Virus record (IMG/VR): IMGVR_UViG_3300022602_000036
Coordinates: 85,160 to 149,159 of that record
Strand: one strand, 5' to 3'
From: a virus
DNA length: 64,000 nucleotides
A program made the position numbers and the translations under genes. Below are positions 1 to 7,433 of the stretch, piece by piece. The notes below the pieces were generated by a model. It was given only the letters and a program-made list of their open reading frames with translations. It was not told the DNA's origin and did no database searches. Each line of letters starts with the position of its first letter. Within the stretch, counting starts at the first letter, position 1.

Positions 1-1
1 C

Positions 2-217
2 GGATTCAGTATCATACAAAAGAAAAATATTCTATGGATGCGAGATCTAGCTGGTAAAAAATCCACAGTAACAGTAGATCCAGACTATCAGCAGTGGACT
101 GTCAAAGGGTCAAAAGGCAATGAATATCTTGTAATTCGTCAAAAAGGCCAGTATAATTGTACATGTCCAGGCTTTACATATCGCCATAATTGTCGTCACA
201 TCACGGAGGTCCAATGA
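2..217 (+). CDS. SWIM zinc-finger protein, C-terminal fragment
   Basis: An open frame enters from the left edge and stops at 215-217, giving about 71 residues. Its end carries C-T-C-P-G-F-x4-N-C-R-H, a match to the SWIM zinc-finger pattern CxCx(n)CxH, which in other proteins binds DNA or protein partners. The stop overlaps the ATG of the DNA ligase gene (ATGA), so the two are probably translationally coupled. SWIM fingers next to ligase would fit a role in DNA replication or repair, but that is inference. The N-terminal part lies outside the window, so any fused domain is unknown. Confidence 0.75.
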   Translation, partial: GFSIIQKKNILWMRDLAGKKSTVTVDPDYQQWTVKGSKGNEYLVIRQKGQYNCTCPGFTYRHNCRHITEVQ

Positions 218-1527
218 ATAATCCTTGGGATATAATCCAAGAACTAGAATCAGATAACAGTCGCTTGGCTAAAGAAGCAGTCATTGAGCACGAAGCACTA
301 GCAGACAATGTAGAATTCTTTGCTGGCTGTCGTTTGGCATTAGATGCTATGATTACCTTTGGTGTTAAAAAGGTAGACGAAACTGACTCAGATGGATTTG
401 GATTAACTTGGGCAGAGTTCGCTCAACTAGCTGATGCACTGGCCAATCGTGAACTAACAGGCAACAATGCACAGTCAGCTATAGAACAAGCACGCAAAAG
501 TTCTACTAAGCTACAATGGAATCTTTGGTATCGTCGTATCTTAATCAAAGACCTACGCTGTGGAGTCAGTGAAAAAACTGTAAACACTGTGATCAAACGA
601 GCTAAGAAACCTGCTTATGAGATTCCTGTATTCAGTTGTCAACTAGCGCATGACTCAGCTAATCATGATGGTAAACTTGCCGGTGCTAAATTAATTGAAG
701 TTAAACTAGATGGTGTTCGTGTAATTACCATTGTTTACCCAAATGGACAAGTAGATCAATACAGTCGCAATGGTAAAGAGCTGGTAAACTTTCCACACAT
801 CAAACAACAGATTGCTTTGCACGCTGATTCATTTAAGGAACCTATGGTGCTTGATGGCGAAGTCATGTCAGCTAGTTTCCAAGATCTAATGAAAATGGTA
901 CATCGTAAGAGTGATGTTAAAAGCAATGATGCTGTGCTGAATTTGTTTGATGTTATTACTCTTAAAGAGTTCCAAGCAGGACAAGGCATTCATAGACAAA
1001 TTGATCGTAGCATAAGTTTGGCCGCTTGGTATAGTCAAGTAGCTGATGATATGCCTAATGTTACTGTAGTAGGTCAAGAGCAGGTTAACCTAGATATACC
1101 AGCTGGGCAAGCTCGTTTCCTACAGATCAATCAAGAAGCTATTGATGGTGGGTACGAAGGTATTATGGTTAAGAATCCATTAGGGATTTATGAATGTAAA
1201 CGCACTATCAATTGGTTAAAATTAAAACCATTTATTGAAGTAAGTTTGGAGGTAACAGATGTCGAAGAAGGTACAGGCCGTAACCAAGGCCGTTTGGGGG
1301 CTTTGGTATGTAGTGGCCAAGACAATGGCCGTAATATTACTGTTAACTGCGGTAGCGGGTTTACTGATAACGATCGCGGAGTATTTTGGGCCAACCGTGA
1401 CAAGTTGGTTGGGCAAGTAGTTGAGGTACGTGCTGATGCTGTTACGCAAAATCAAGACGGTTCTTACTCCTTACGCTTTCCTAGGTTCTTGCGTTTTAGG
1501 GGGTTTGAAGTTGGCGAAAAACTATAA
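214..1527 (+). CDS. ATP-dependent DNA ligase (T4 gp30-like)
   Basis: This 437-residue protein seals nicks in DNA using ATP, as in Okazaki-fragment joining. The adenylation motif K-L-D-G-V-R is visible, with the nucleophilic lysine at about residue 164, and further nucleotidyltransferase motifs follow: D-G-E-V near residue 217, E-G-I-M-V-K near residue 317 and W-L-K-L-K near residue 335. A C-terminal OB-fold stretch completes a normal-length phage ligase. I chose the ATG at 214 over the upstream in-frame TTG at 190 because GGAGG sits about 7 bases before 214 and the ATG overlaps the preceding stop. Assignment to ATP-dependent ligases is firm; orthology to T4 gp30 is likely. Confidence 0.93.
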   Translation: MNNPWDIIQELESDNSRLAKEAVIEHEALADNVEFFAGCRLALDAMITFGVKKVDETDSDGFGLTWAEFAQLADALANRELTGNNAQSAIEQARKSSTKLQWNLWYRRILIKDLRCGVSEKTVNTVIKRAKKPAYEIPVFSCQLAHDSANHDGKLAGAKLIEVKLDGVRVITIVYPNGQVDQYSRNGKELVNFPHIKQQIALHADSFKEPMVLDGEVMSASFQDLMKMVHRKSDVKSNDAVLNLFDVITLKEFQAGQGIHRQIDRSISLAAWYSQVADDMPNVTVVGQEQVNLDIPAGQARFLQINQEAIDGGYEGIMVKNPLGIYECKRTINWLKLKPFIEVSLEVTDVEEGTGRNQGRLGALVCSGQDNGRNITVNCGSGFTDNDRGVFWANRDKLVGQVVEVRADAVTQNQDGSYSLRFPRFLRFRGFEVGEKL

Positions 1528-1771
1528 GTTAGCTCAAGAAGCTGACAAAGATAAAGTCTACGGTGCTCTTAAAGAGTTCACTCGCAACTCTCGTCTATGG
1601 CGTTCAAGTCCAGTTGGTCGTGAATATTGCCACTTGACAGAAGAAGGCAGAGAAGTTATCATAGACATGATGCAGGATATGTTGCGTACTATTGATATAT
1701 TAGAACGTAAGGCATTTGATCAACGTGCTAAAGAAATTGTGTTTGAAACACTGAAAGGTAAAGGTGAATAA
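1511..1771 (+). CDS. Conserved small phage protein
   Basis: This 86-residue soluble, mostly helical protein has no motif that I recognise. I prefer the TTG at 1511, which has AGGGGG about 8 bases upstream and overlaps the ligase end by 17 bases. The upstream in-frame ATG at 1421 lies deep within ligase. The next gene starts on its stop codon (TAATG). Tight coupling to ligase suggests joint expression but reveals no function. Confidence 0.6.
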   Translation: MAKNYKLAQEADKDKVYGALKEFTRNSRLWRSSPVGREYCHLTEEGREVIIDMMQDMLRTIDILERKAFDQRAKEIVFETLKGKGE

Positions 1772-2109
1772 TGGTTGCTGGTATGCGGCGTGATTTCGTA
1801 GAAGAACAGAGCGATACTAATCCTGTGGTATACTGTAAGGACTGCAAATATTACTATCGTACGTTTGGTATGTGGATGGCTCAAACGGAAGCACGATGTA
1901 CTCGCGGTCGTCAACCTAAAGTCAATCTTGTCACAGGTAAAATAGGGCCGCTTGATTACTATAACTTAGAACGTTGTCAACGTGAGCGGACTAATGAGTA
2001 TATTGTTAATTGCGGCGAAGAAGGCAAATTTTGGTCTCCTCGCAAGCCTTCGCCAGAAACCACAATGTTAATGTTAAAAAGAAAGGTACCAAATGATTCT
2101 AACTCGTAA
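1771..2109 (+). CDS. Small cysteine-containing (zinc-ribbon-like) protein
   Basis: This 112-residue protein has a C-x-x-C pair at residues 22-25 (Y-C-K-D-C-K-Y-Y) and further cysteines at about residues 43, 69 and 81. The spacing could form a small zinc-binding site. The start ATG overlaps the upstream stop by one base. I do not recognise a named family, and no catalytic motif is visible. Metal binding is inferred only from the cysteine pattern. Confidence 0.6.
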   Translation: MVAGMRRDFVEEQSDTNPVVYCKDCKYYYRTFGMWMAQTEARCTRGRQPKVNLVTGKIGPLDYYNLERCQRERTNEYIVNCGEEGKFWSPRKPSPETTMLMLKRKVPNDSNS

Positions 2110-2365
2110 TGAACTTATTGAATCACTACAAGATGGTATTGTAACTGTAACTTTTACCAAAGTAAATGGTGAGGTTCGTACTATGCCTTGTACTCTGCGT
2201 GAAGATATTGTTCCACCTAGGCCTACACCTGCTGAAGGTGCAGAAACTAAAACTAAGAAAAAGAATGATGGTGTAATTAGTGCGTGGTGCATTGATAAAG
2301 GTGCATGGCGCAGTTTTCGCTATGATAGTATTGTTAGTCTACAGTTTGATGGCAGTGGACAGTAA
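2093..2365 (+). CDS. WYL_2 / Sm-like SH3-barrel phage protein
   Basis: This 90-residue protein resembles the small SH3-barrel 'WYL_2' proteins common in T4-like phages. The familiar elements are V-x-V-x-F-x-K-x-x-G-x-x-R-x-M-x-C-T-L near the start and W-C-I-D-K-G-A-W-R-S-F-R-Y-D-S-I near the end. A charged linker (about residues 48-60) separates the two halves. Family members are thought to be small ligand- or protein-binding modules, but their role in phages is unknown. The gene overlaps the previous one by 17 bases and ends just before a strong sigma70-type promoter. Confidence 0.65.
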   Translation: MILTRNELIESLQDGIVTVTFTKVNGEVRTMPCTLREDIVPPRPTPAEGAETKTKKKNDGVISAWCIDKGAWRSFRYDSIVSLQFDGSGQ

Positions 2366-2380
2366 TTTAACCAAAATAGG

Positions 2381-2409
2381 TTGACATGTGCGTATTTTTC
2401 CGCTATTAT
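2381..2409 (+). promoter_or_regulatory. Sigma70-type promoter
   Basis: TTGACA at 2381-2386 and TATTAT at 2404-2409 are separated by 17 bases. It lies 57 bases before the ATG of the AKAP-repeat DNA-binding protein gene and should drive early transcription by host RNA polymerase. Confidence 0.75.
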
Positions 2410-2465
2410 ATATGTTCATGCTGTATTTTAAATAGCAAACTTTTAACTCTATGGAGAAGTAACAA

Positions 2466-2852
2466 ATGGCAAAAACTACTAAAGTAACAATGGCAACAGC
2501 ACCAGCTAAGAAAGCACCTGCTAAGGCTCCAGCAAAAGCACCTGCTAAGGCTCCAGCAAAAGCACCTGCTAAGGCACCAGCTAAGGCTCCTAAAAAAGCT
2601 TCAGTTAACCTAGCTAAGGTAACTAACCAAAAAGCGTTCTTAGAAAAATACCTACGTGGTACAGGTCGTACCTTATCAGTAGCGCAAGCAAAAGCTAACT
2701 ACGGTATTGCAAAATTGTCAGCACGTATTAGTGAAATGCGCGATGCTGGTTTAGTAATCTACACAGATGAAAACACCTCAGGTAAAGCAACTTACCGTAT
2801 CGTTGCTCGTGACGTTGCAGGTTCACGTGCTAAAGTGTTTTCAGCAAACTAA
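2466..2852 (+). CDS. AKAP-repeat DNA-binding protein with C-terminal HTH
   Basis: This 128-residue basic protein has two parts. Residues 12-42 are repeats of A-P-A-K/A-K-A-P, a flexible, lysine-rich tail like that of histone H1 and of some bacterial nucleoid proteins. Residues about 50-115 resemble the phage HTH_39-type winged helix, with L-S-V-A-Q-A, then Y-G-I-A-K-L-S-A-R-I-S-E-M-R-D-A-G. It probably binds DNA non-specifically or acts as a regulator in infected cells. It has its own sigma70-type promoter, a good SD (GGAGAAG) and a strong terminator, so it is a monocistronic, probably early and highly expressed gene. Confidence 0.75.
   Translation: MAKTTKVTMATAPAKKAPAKAPAKAPAKAPAKAPAKAPAKAPKKASVNLAKVTNQKAFLEKYLRGTGRTLSVAQAKANYGIAKLSARISEMRDAGLVIYTDENTSGKATYRIVARDVAGSRAKVFSAN
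2493..2592 (+). repeat. Tandem in-frame coding repeat (APAK unit)
   Basis: Units reading roughly gcacctgctaaggctcca are repeated head to tail inside the AKAP-repeat gene and encode the lysine/alanine/proline tail. Such arrays expand and contract by slippage, so length may vary between strains. Confidence 0.8.
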
Positions 2853-2877
2853 TATCTAGGTAGATTTACCAAAGATA

Positions 2878-2903
2878 AAAAAAGCCCCGTTTGGGGCTTT
2901 TTT
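2878..2903 (+). terminator. Rho-independent terminator, probably bidirectional
   Basis: An A-rich arm followed by GCCCC, loop GTTT, then GGGGC and six T residues forms a long perfect stem with a U-tract on both strands. It sits between the convergent genes ending at 2852 (+) and 2918 (-) and can stop transcription from both sides. Confidence 0.9.
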
Positions 2904-2917
2904 GTTGGCTATAGATG

Positions 2918-3238
2918 TTAATTAACAATAGTGGCTAAATCAATAACGGTTTCATTAGTCCAATTAGTGGTATATGTTATACTGTGTGCTGATTTCCATG
3001 CATTGATATCTGCTATTAGCCCTGCGTCTGTTAAAGTATAAGTTGATACAAAAGAATTAGCTGCATCTGTATTGCTAAAAATCAAAATAGTTTTAGTAGT
3101 TGTGCCTGTTTTTTGGTTTAAAGAATTTGCTTCTAAGTAGGTTGCGATATTTTTAGCCCAATCACTAGCAGTGACTGATGGTGGAAATGGTCCAACGTTA
3201 TTTGGATCTTCTACTGTAAAAGTATATACTACTGACAT
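2918..3238 (-). CDS. Hypothetical protein, possibly virion-associated
   Basis: This 106-residue protein, rich in threonine, asparagine and serine, has no recognised domain. It begins M-S-V-V-Y-T-F-T-V-E-D and looks beta-rich with two helical stretches. The composition is similar to that of the small tail/decoration proteins elsewhere in the window. It is alone on the minus strand, with AAGGAA upstream of the ATG and a GATAAATA late-type octamer further upstream (3267-3274), which suggests late expression and a possible structural role. Confidence 0.6.
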   Translation of the reverse strand: MSVVYTFTVEDPNNVGPFPPSVTASDWAKNIATYLEANSLNQKTGTTTKTILIFSNTDAANSFVSTYTLTDAGLIADINAWKSAHSITYTTNWTNETVIDLATIVN

Positions 3239-3266
3239 ATGGTATTCCTTATTAAACTGTTATAGT

Positions 3267-3274
3267 TATTTATC
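3267..3274 (-). promoter_or_regulatory. T4-like late promoter octamer
   Basis: GATAAATA on the minus strand lies about 29 bases before the ATG at 3238. It matches the [N]ATAAATA late -10 element used by T4-like phages with a gp55-type sigma factor. Confidence 0.5.
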
Positions 3275-3277
3275 TGA

Positions 3278-3306
3278 TTGACAAACAAATCAAAAGATGT
3301 TATAAT
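3278..3306 (+). promoter_or_regulatory. Consensus sigma70 promoter
   Basis: TTGACA (3278-3283), a 17-base spacer and TATAAT (3301-3306) form a perfect consensus promoter 32 bases before the SleB-type hydrolase gene. The spacer end CAAAAGATGT resembles that of the promoter at 6163. Confidence 0.85.
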
Positions 3307-3338
3307 ATACGCATATTAAACAATAAAGAAAGCGAACA

Positions 3339-3917
3339 ATGAGTACTCGTTTATACGTAGGACTTGGGGCAGCAATTTTTGTAGGTAATATAATCTATGC
3401 TCAATATGAAGATAGTCGTATTAGTAGCATAGAAGATAGTGTTATCCAAATTGGCAGTGATGTAGCAGAAATCAAACAGGCAGTGTTAGAACAACAAACA
3501 ACGTCAATCAAATACACTAAAAAAGATGTTGAATGCCTAGCACGCAATATCTACTACGAAGCAGGTGTAGAGCCGTTAATGGGCAAATATGCTGTGGCCA
3601 ATGTAACTATTAACCGTGTTAAAAGCGGCTATTGGGGCTCGCATGTATGTGATGTAGTCTACGCCAAAGACCAGTTTAGTTGGACCAAAGAGAAAAAGCG
3701 TGCTTGGATACAACTAAAAGGCAGTAATTGGGCAACTAGCCGTGCAGTGGCAGAGTCTGCACTAACACAGGGCATTCGTGTTAAGCAATTGAAGCACGCA
3801 TTATTCTATCACGCAGATTACGTTAGTCCTACTTGGCGTGATCGTACTAAACAAGTACTTAAAGTAGGGCAACATATTTTTTACTCACAAGCAAAGGGCA
3901 GTAATTTATCAATATGA
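3339..3917 (+). CDS. SleB-type cell wall hydrolase with N-terminal anchor
   Basis: This 192-residue protein is a predicted peptidoglycan hydrolase (Hydrolase_2/SleB family, lytic transglycosylase type). Residues 5-22 form a hydrophobic N-terminal signal or membrane anchor, followed by a short coiled-coil-like linker. The catalytic domain starts near residue 63, with L-A-R-N-I-Y-Y-E-A-G (probable catalytic Glu74), then V-A-N-V-T-I-N-R-V and D-Q-F-S-W-T. It has a consensus early promoter and lies far from the lysis cassette at 28-31 kb. It may therefore remodel the wall during infection or exclude superinfecting phage rather than drive final lysis; this is inference. Its stop overlaps the next start (ATGA). 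Confidence 0.85.
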   Translation: MSTRLYVGLGAAIFVGNIIYAQYEDSRISSIEDSVIQIGSDVAEIKQAVLEQQTTSIKYTKKDVECLARNIYYEAGVEPLMGKYAVANVTINRVKSGYWGSHVCDVVYAKDQFSWTKEKKRAWIQLKGSNWATSRAVAESALTQGIRVKQLKHALFYHADYVSPTWRDRTKQVLKVGQHIFYSQAKGSNLSI

Positions 3918-4378
3918 AATATTTTAGTTATGGTATGAACACAAACTTGGCCAGTATGGCAGTACGCTGCCCAAGTGCTCAGAGTCTAGGAGCTGCTGTT
4001 CTACCGCATTATGAATTTGAATTCAAATCATTTGCTACAATCTCACCTAAAATGGGCGCAGAAACCCACGGAGTTCTTTGGGAAATCACCCCCGAGTGCG
4101 AAAAGAGTTTGGACCGCTTAGAAGGATATCCCGTATACTACGGTAAAATTATTGTATGGGTTGAACACAATGGTATGTTGACTCCGGCAATGACCTACCT
4201 AATGTATCCAGAAGAAGAACCTAACTATCCAAGTAATAGCTATGTGCGTATGTTAGAGGAAGGTTACACAGCACACGGCGTCAGCACAGATCAAATTAAT
4301 CAAGCATTAGATCATTTAAATAACCACTTTGGTTTGACATCTGGTCTCAATGACACTACACTATACTCATACACCTAA
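3914..4378 (+). CDS. Gamma-glutamylcyclotransferase-like (AIG2/GGCT fold) protein
   Basis: This 154-residue protein starts with Y-F-S-Y-G-M-N-T-N, the substrate-loop motif of the GGCT/AIG2 fold (usually Y-G-S-N-x). A later segment, G-V-L-W-E-I-T, and the L-D-R-L-E-G-Y-P block are also typical. Family members cyclise gamma-glutamyl amines or dipeptides to 5-oxoproline. Which substrate the phage enzyme uses cannot be told from sequence. It overlaps the upstream hydrolase by 4 bases, so both are made from the same early transcript. Confidence 0.8.
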   Translation: MKYFSYGMNTNLASMAVRCPSAQSLGAAVLPHYEFEFKSFATISPKMGAETHGVLWEITPECEKSLDRLEGYPVYYGKIIVWVEHNGMLTPAMTYLMYPEEEPNYPSNSYVRMLEEGYTAHGVSTDQINQALDHLNNHFGLTSGLNDTTLYSYT

Positions 4379-4389
4379 GGAGAAGCAAC

Positions 4390-4893
4390 ATGGCAATTTG
4401 GACCGTTAGTACCTATCATAAAAAATCTTGTCAAGAAACTGAACATTGGGTTCAGGACGAAGGCGAAGGCAGCATCACTGTTAGGAATGGTTTCCGTTAT
4501 GGCGAGTGGACTGTAGAAACAGATGACGACAACCCTCCAGAATTTGAATTTACAGAAGTACCTGGTGGTGATGGTCGTAAAGACAGTATCAATATGTTGG
4601 ACTGCGAAGTCAATAATATTGAAAGCGTTGAGCTTGTTGAAATGTTTGATGGCGGTTGCTGGTATGATATTACCATTGAAGGGCTTGACGAGGAAGCTGA
4701 GGAAGAACTACAAGAGTTTATTGATGAAAACAGCATTTATGATCTAGAAGGCCGTGAAGACGACTCTTGGAGCCAAGATGATAGCGAATGGTGGATCTGG
4801 GGTCCAATTGAAATTAAAAACGAAGCTGGTGAACGTGTACGTATTATCTGTGCAGATGATGCTGGTAATACCGTTGACTTTGTGGAAGAATAA
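4390..4893 (+). CDS. Acidic conserved phage protein
   Basis: This 167-residue protein is strikingly acidic, with clusters of D/E such as D-E-E-A-E-E-E-L-Q-E and D-D-S-W-S-Q-D-D-S-E-W-W. It has no membrane segment or recognised catalytic motif. AAGGAG lies 6 bases before the ATG, and the stop overlaps the following gene start (TAATG). DNA-mimic proteins are often this acidic, but nothing else supports that role. Confidence 0.6.
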   Translation: MAIWTVSTYHKKSCQETEHWVQDEGEGSITVRNGFRYGEWTVETDDDNPPEFEFTEVPGGDGRKDSINMLDCEVNNIESVELVEMFDGGCWYDITIEGLDEEAEEELQEFIDENSIYDLEGREDDSWSQDDSEWWIWGPIEIKNEAGERVRIICADDAGNTVDFVEE

Positions 4894-5060
4894 TGTCCAA
4901 TAATAGTTCTTACGTTGGCATAAAAGTAGAATGCCCAAATGGCATTATTGGTACAGTTACTCACGAAAACGACGAGTGGATTATTATCCAAGATGATGCT
5001 GGTACTGGTGAATATATGTTTACCAAACTTGGTTGCAAAGTATTAAAGGATACAGAATAA
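4893..5060 (+). CDS. Small conserved protein (55 aa)
   Basis: The ATG at 4893 overlaps the preceding stop and the stop at 5058-5060 overlaps the next ATG, so the frame is fixed by coupling on both sides. The product looks like a compact beta-barrel (V-G-I-K-V-E-C-P-N-G-I-I-G-T-V, then W-I-I-I-Q-D-D-A-G). No family is recognised. Confidence 0.6.
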   Translation: MSNNSSYVGIKVECPNGIIGTVTHENDEWIIIQDDAGTGEYMFTKLGCKVLKDTE

Positions 5061-5476
5061 TGTCAGTCCACGTACCTAGTCAAGGTAATTACGGTAATAT
5101 TACTATAGGTGCTGGTGTTATGTCTACTGCTGGGTCAGCTGGGTCAGGCACACATACTATCAGTATAACCAATGGTGGTAGTGGGTATCCAAATAGTGTG
5201 CTAACCGCCACTGGTACAGGAGCCACTACTTGGGCCAATAACACCAGTACTAAAATGAATGTAAAAGGTCAGCTTAACCTAGATGGAGAAGGTGCTGACA
5301 TTGTTATGAATGGTGTTAGCCTTAAAGGTATCTTAAATGGTATCACTGATCGTTTAAGTATCCTACAGCCCAAACCAGATATGTTGGAAAAATATGACAA
5401 CCTACGTCAGGCCTACGAACACTATAAAACTTTAGAAGCATTATTATACGATGATCAAGAACCTAGCAACAAGTAG
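5060..5476 (+). CDS. Small virion-like protein with conserved C-terminal helix
   Basis: The product has 138 residues. The N-terminal half is glycine/threonine/asparagine-rich like tail-fibre repeats. The C-terminus, L-R-Q-A-Y-E-H-Y-K-T-L-E-A-L-L, is a helix shared with the next two genes. I chose the ATG at 5060, which overlaps the upstream stop, over an in-frame ATG at 5033. The three consecutive genes 5060-5982 overlap each other by 17-26 bases. They probably encode related minor structural or assembly proteins. Confidence 0.6.
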   Translation: MSVHVPSQGNYGNITIGAGVMSTAGSAGSGTHTISITNGGSGYPNSVLTATGTGATTWANNTSTKMNVKGQLNLDGEGADIVMNGVSLKGILNGITDRLSILQPKPDMLEKYDNLRQAYEHYKTLEALLYDDQEPSNK

Positions 5477-5795
5477 TGCCTATGTAACAGTAACAGGAAA
5501 CTATCCTCCAAACATTTACAATAATGGTATGTTAAATGTTGGGCAGATAAGATACAATCCTACCAATCAAAACATGGAAGTCTATGATGGCAGCATGTGG
5601 CAAGTAATGAGTCAGGGCGTGACTGTTGGCTTAAGTTGGGACGCTGATAGTGCTATTCGTTGGGCCATTGAAAAACAGCGAGAAGAAGCTACTCTTAAAG
5701 AGCGCATGGAAAAACATCCTGGGCTTAAAGATGCTTATGAGAAATTTCAAGTGATGGATATTCTTACCAGGGAAGAAGATGGCAAACCCGCGTAA
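5451..5795 (+). CDS. Small virion-like protein with conserved C-terminal helix
   Basis: This 114-residue protein contains V-G-Q-I-R-Y-N-P-T-N-Q-N-M-E-V-Y-D-G, a motif common in phage tail-fibre and neck-associated proteins. It is followed by a helix ending P-G-L-K-D-A-Y-E-K-F-Q-V-M-D-I-L. The final helix is paralogous to the ends of the flanking genes. It overlaps the upstream gene by 26 bases and the downstream one by 17. A structural role is likely but the exact location in the virion is unknown. Confidence 0.65.
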   Translation: MIKNLATSSAYVTVTGNYPPNIYNNGMLNVGQIRYNPTNQNMEVYDGSMWQVMSQGVTVGLSWDADSAIRWAIEKQREEATLKERMEKHPGLKDAYEKFQVMDILTREEDGKPA

Positions 5796-5982
5796 TGGAT
5801 CATACAATACTGTTGGCCCTGCTGGTTCAGGTGGCAGTGTTCATCCCACTAACTTTAAGCTAGTAGCAGAAAAACTAGTAGAGTGGGAATGGTACGAACG
5901 ATTTATAGCACAAAATCCAGATCTTAAACTTCGTTGGGAACAACATAAAACATATGAGATATTAAACAATGAGCAAGAGTAA
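5779..5982 (+). CDS. Small protein with the shared C-terminal helix motif
   Basis: This 67-residue protein has a glycine/serine-rich start and ends N-P-D-L-K-L-R-W-E-Q-H-K-T-Y-E-I-L. It is the third and shortest member of the overlapping gene set. It seems to be the C-terminal module with little else attached, which supports the view that the module is the functional part. Confidence 0.6.
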   Translation: MANPRNGSYNTVGPAGSGGSVHPTNFKLVAEKLVEWEWYERFIAQNPDLKLRWEQHKTYEILNNEQE

Positions 5983-6157
5983 ACTAACTATTCGCGTCAC
6001 AAATCTTGACAAGATCAACAGCATTGCCAATTGGTGCAAGGCCAATTTAGACCATCACGAATGGGATATGACTCCTATACATATATTCAAACCAGACTAT
6101 AAATTCCACTTTGAATGTGAGCAAACTCGCTTACAAGTAATACTTCAACACCTATAA
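5969..6157 (+). CDS. Small conserved protein (62 aa)
   Basis: This basic, cysteine-containing 62-residue protein overlaps the previous gene by 14 bases. It looks like a small alpha/beta fold (L-T-I-R-V-T-N-L-D-K-I at the start). No family is recognised. A consensus promoter follows directly, so it closes this transcription unit. Confidence 0.5.
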   Translation: MSKSKLTIRVTNLDKINSIANWCKANLDHHEWDMTPIHIFKPDYKFHFECEQTRLQVILQHL

Positions 6158-6162
6158 ACCAC

Positions 6163-6191
6163 TTGACAATTTAACCAAAAGATGCTATAAT
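6163..6191 (+). promoter_or_regulatory. Consensus sigma70 promoter
   Basis: TTGACA (6163-6168), a 17-base spacer and TATAAT (6186-6191) lie 33 bases before the ATG at 6225. The spacer contains AACCAAAAGATGC, similar to the promoter at 3278. Confidence 0.85.
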
Positions 6192-6224
6192 TATACATAT
6201 AATAACAATTTAGGCATAGATTAT

Positions 6225-6527
6225 ATGGAAATTTTAAAAGCATTTTTAACGGTTTACTGTATTATATCAGTTACGTTTACTACCTTTTTCCTAATTAATT
6301 TATTTAGAAATATTCGCAAAGAACTTGACATTGCCAAAGGTGTAGACACTGTTAAGAAAACTATGAAGTTAGTCTATGTAGAAGAAGTATGCGGTATGTT
6401 TCATATGTATGATATTGCCACCCATACATTTATCTGTCAAGCATACACTGAAGAAGAATTGTGGACTACGGCAAAAACTAAATTTCCAGACATGAAAGTA
6501 GTTAGTTTAGAAAAGGACAGCAAATGA
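6225..6527 (+). CDS. Small membrane protein
   Basis: This 100-residue protein has one strong membrane segment (about residues 5-27) followed by a basic flank R-N-I-R-K, so the C-terminal 70 residues probably face the cytoplasm. No domain is recognised. It is the first gene after a consensus early promoter, and its stop overlaps the next gene (ATGA). It may be an early inner-membrane protein, for example one acting on the host envelope, but no direct evidence exists. Confidence 0.6.
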   Translation: MEILKAFLTVYCIISVTFTTFFLINLFRNIRKELDIAKGVDTVKKTMKLVYVEEVCGMFHMYDIATHTFICQAYTEEELWTTAKTKFPDMKVVSLEKDSK

Positions 6528-6937
6528 CCATGCACATGTTACCGCCTATGTATTCAACAACAGGCAAGAAAAAAGGTAAACAGAAATTCCGTACAGCAGA
6601 ACAGGCTAACAAAGCTCGTCGTAACGCAGAATCGTGGCAACAATTATTGGAGAAATATGATGCTAAAGTGGTGGTGGACAAATCTAAGTCCAACAGAAAA
6701 AATACTAGTAAAAGTGTGGTTACTAGTGGGAGTGATTGGCGTAGCCGTGTTGACCCTAGCCGCCTTACTGATCATATACCAAGTCGTGACACAGGTGTCG
6801 CTGTAGCCGCTCGCCCAGCAGACAAAGTCTACACAGGTGATGCTATGATTGGTATTGGACAACTACATAAGTCAAACGGTATTCCTGTATTCCGTCAAGA
6901 AGATGCTGTCGATGTTAGTAAAATGAGAAGAGGATAA
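6524..6937 (+). CDS. Conserved T4-like phage protein (HIPSRDTG / YTGDAMIGIG family)
   Basis: This 137-residue protein has a basic N-terminal half and a conserved C-terminal part, D-H-I-P-S-R-D-T-G, then Y-T-G-D-A-M-I-G-I-G and H-K-S-N-G-I-P-V-F, ending D-V-S-K-M-R-R. I recall this block as widespread in phage proteins without known function. The N-terminus (K-K-K-G-K-Q-K-F-R-T-A-E-Q-A) could bind nucleic acid. It overlaps the membrane protein gene by 4 bases. Confidence 0.6.
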   Translation: MTMHMLPPMYSTTGKKKGKQKFRTAEQANKARRNAESWQQLLEKYDAKVVVDKSKSNRKNTSKSVVTSGSDWRSRVDPSRLTDHIPSRDTGVAVAARPADKVYTGDAMIGIGQLHKSNGIPVFRQEDAVDVSKMRRG

Positions 6938-6938
6938 T

Positions 6939-7433
6939 ATGAACCAAGAATTAATTAATATGGCATTTACTCGTAATCAACTTAGTAAGACTATGACGTT
7001 AAATGAAGCATTTTTTCTTTTTCATAAGGAGAATCTTTTAAACGTAGGAGAATTAACTGAACGTGCTATTGTAAAACAAGGCAAATTAACACAGCATTCA
7101 AAAAACTTTAAAGGTAGTGATTTTAAAGAAGACAACAGCGATAGTAAATATGTTCAGGTTCGCTATTATTCTACAGCTTATGCTACTATTGCCGGAATTC
7201 AAAATAAAATAGGAACATTGCGGGTTTTGTGTTTTGAACCTAAACAAAATAAAAATTATTATTTCTTAATTCCTTACAAAGTGTATGCTCCTTACACTTC
7301 AGCCAATGATTCATTAAAAATCTATTTTGATATGGAAGGCAATCCTAGAAGTCCTAAACGGTCGAATCGTCGATACGATTTATGGGATTATGTATGTACT
7401 AAAAAAGAATGGTATAAAAAATTAGCAAAATGA
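6939..7433 (+). CDS. Hypothetical protein
   Basis: This 164-residue basic protein is rich in lysine and tyrosine. A central beta-rich stretch (Y-V-Q-V-R-Y-Y-S-T-A-Y-A-T-I) and a C-terminal W-D-Y-V-C-T-K-K-E-W-Y-K-K are visible. It has no membrane segment and no motif I recognise. The base composition is more AT-rich than its neighbours. Its stop overlaps the next start by ATGA. Confidence 0.5.
   Translation: MNQELINMAFTRNQLSKTMTLNEAFFLFHKENLLNVGELTERAIVKQGKLTQHSKNFKGSDFKEDNSDSKYVQVRYYSTAYATIAGIQNKIGTLRVLCFEPKQNKNYYFLIPYKVYAPYTSANDSLKIYFDMEGNPRSPKRSNRRYDLWDYVCTKKEWYKKLAK

Noticed and set aside
190-213. Upstream TTG start for DNA ligase
   Set aside because: The ATG at 214 has a well-placed GGAGG and overlaps the stop of the preceding gene; the extra residues would overlap the SD.
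2493-2592. Tandem repeat considered as a CRISPR-like array
   Set aside because: Units are contiguous without spacers and are in frame within the AKAP-repeat coding sequence.
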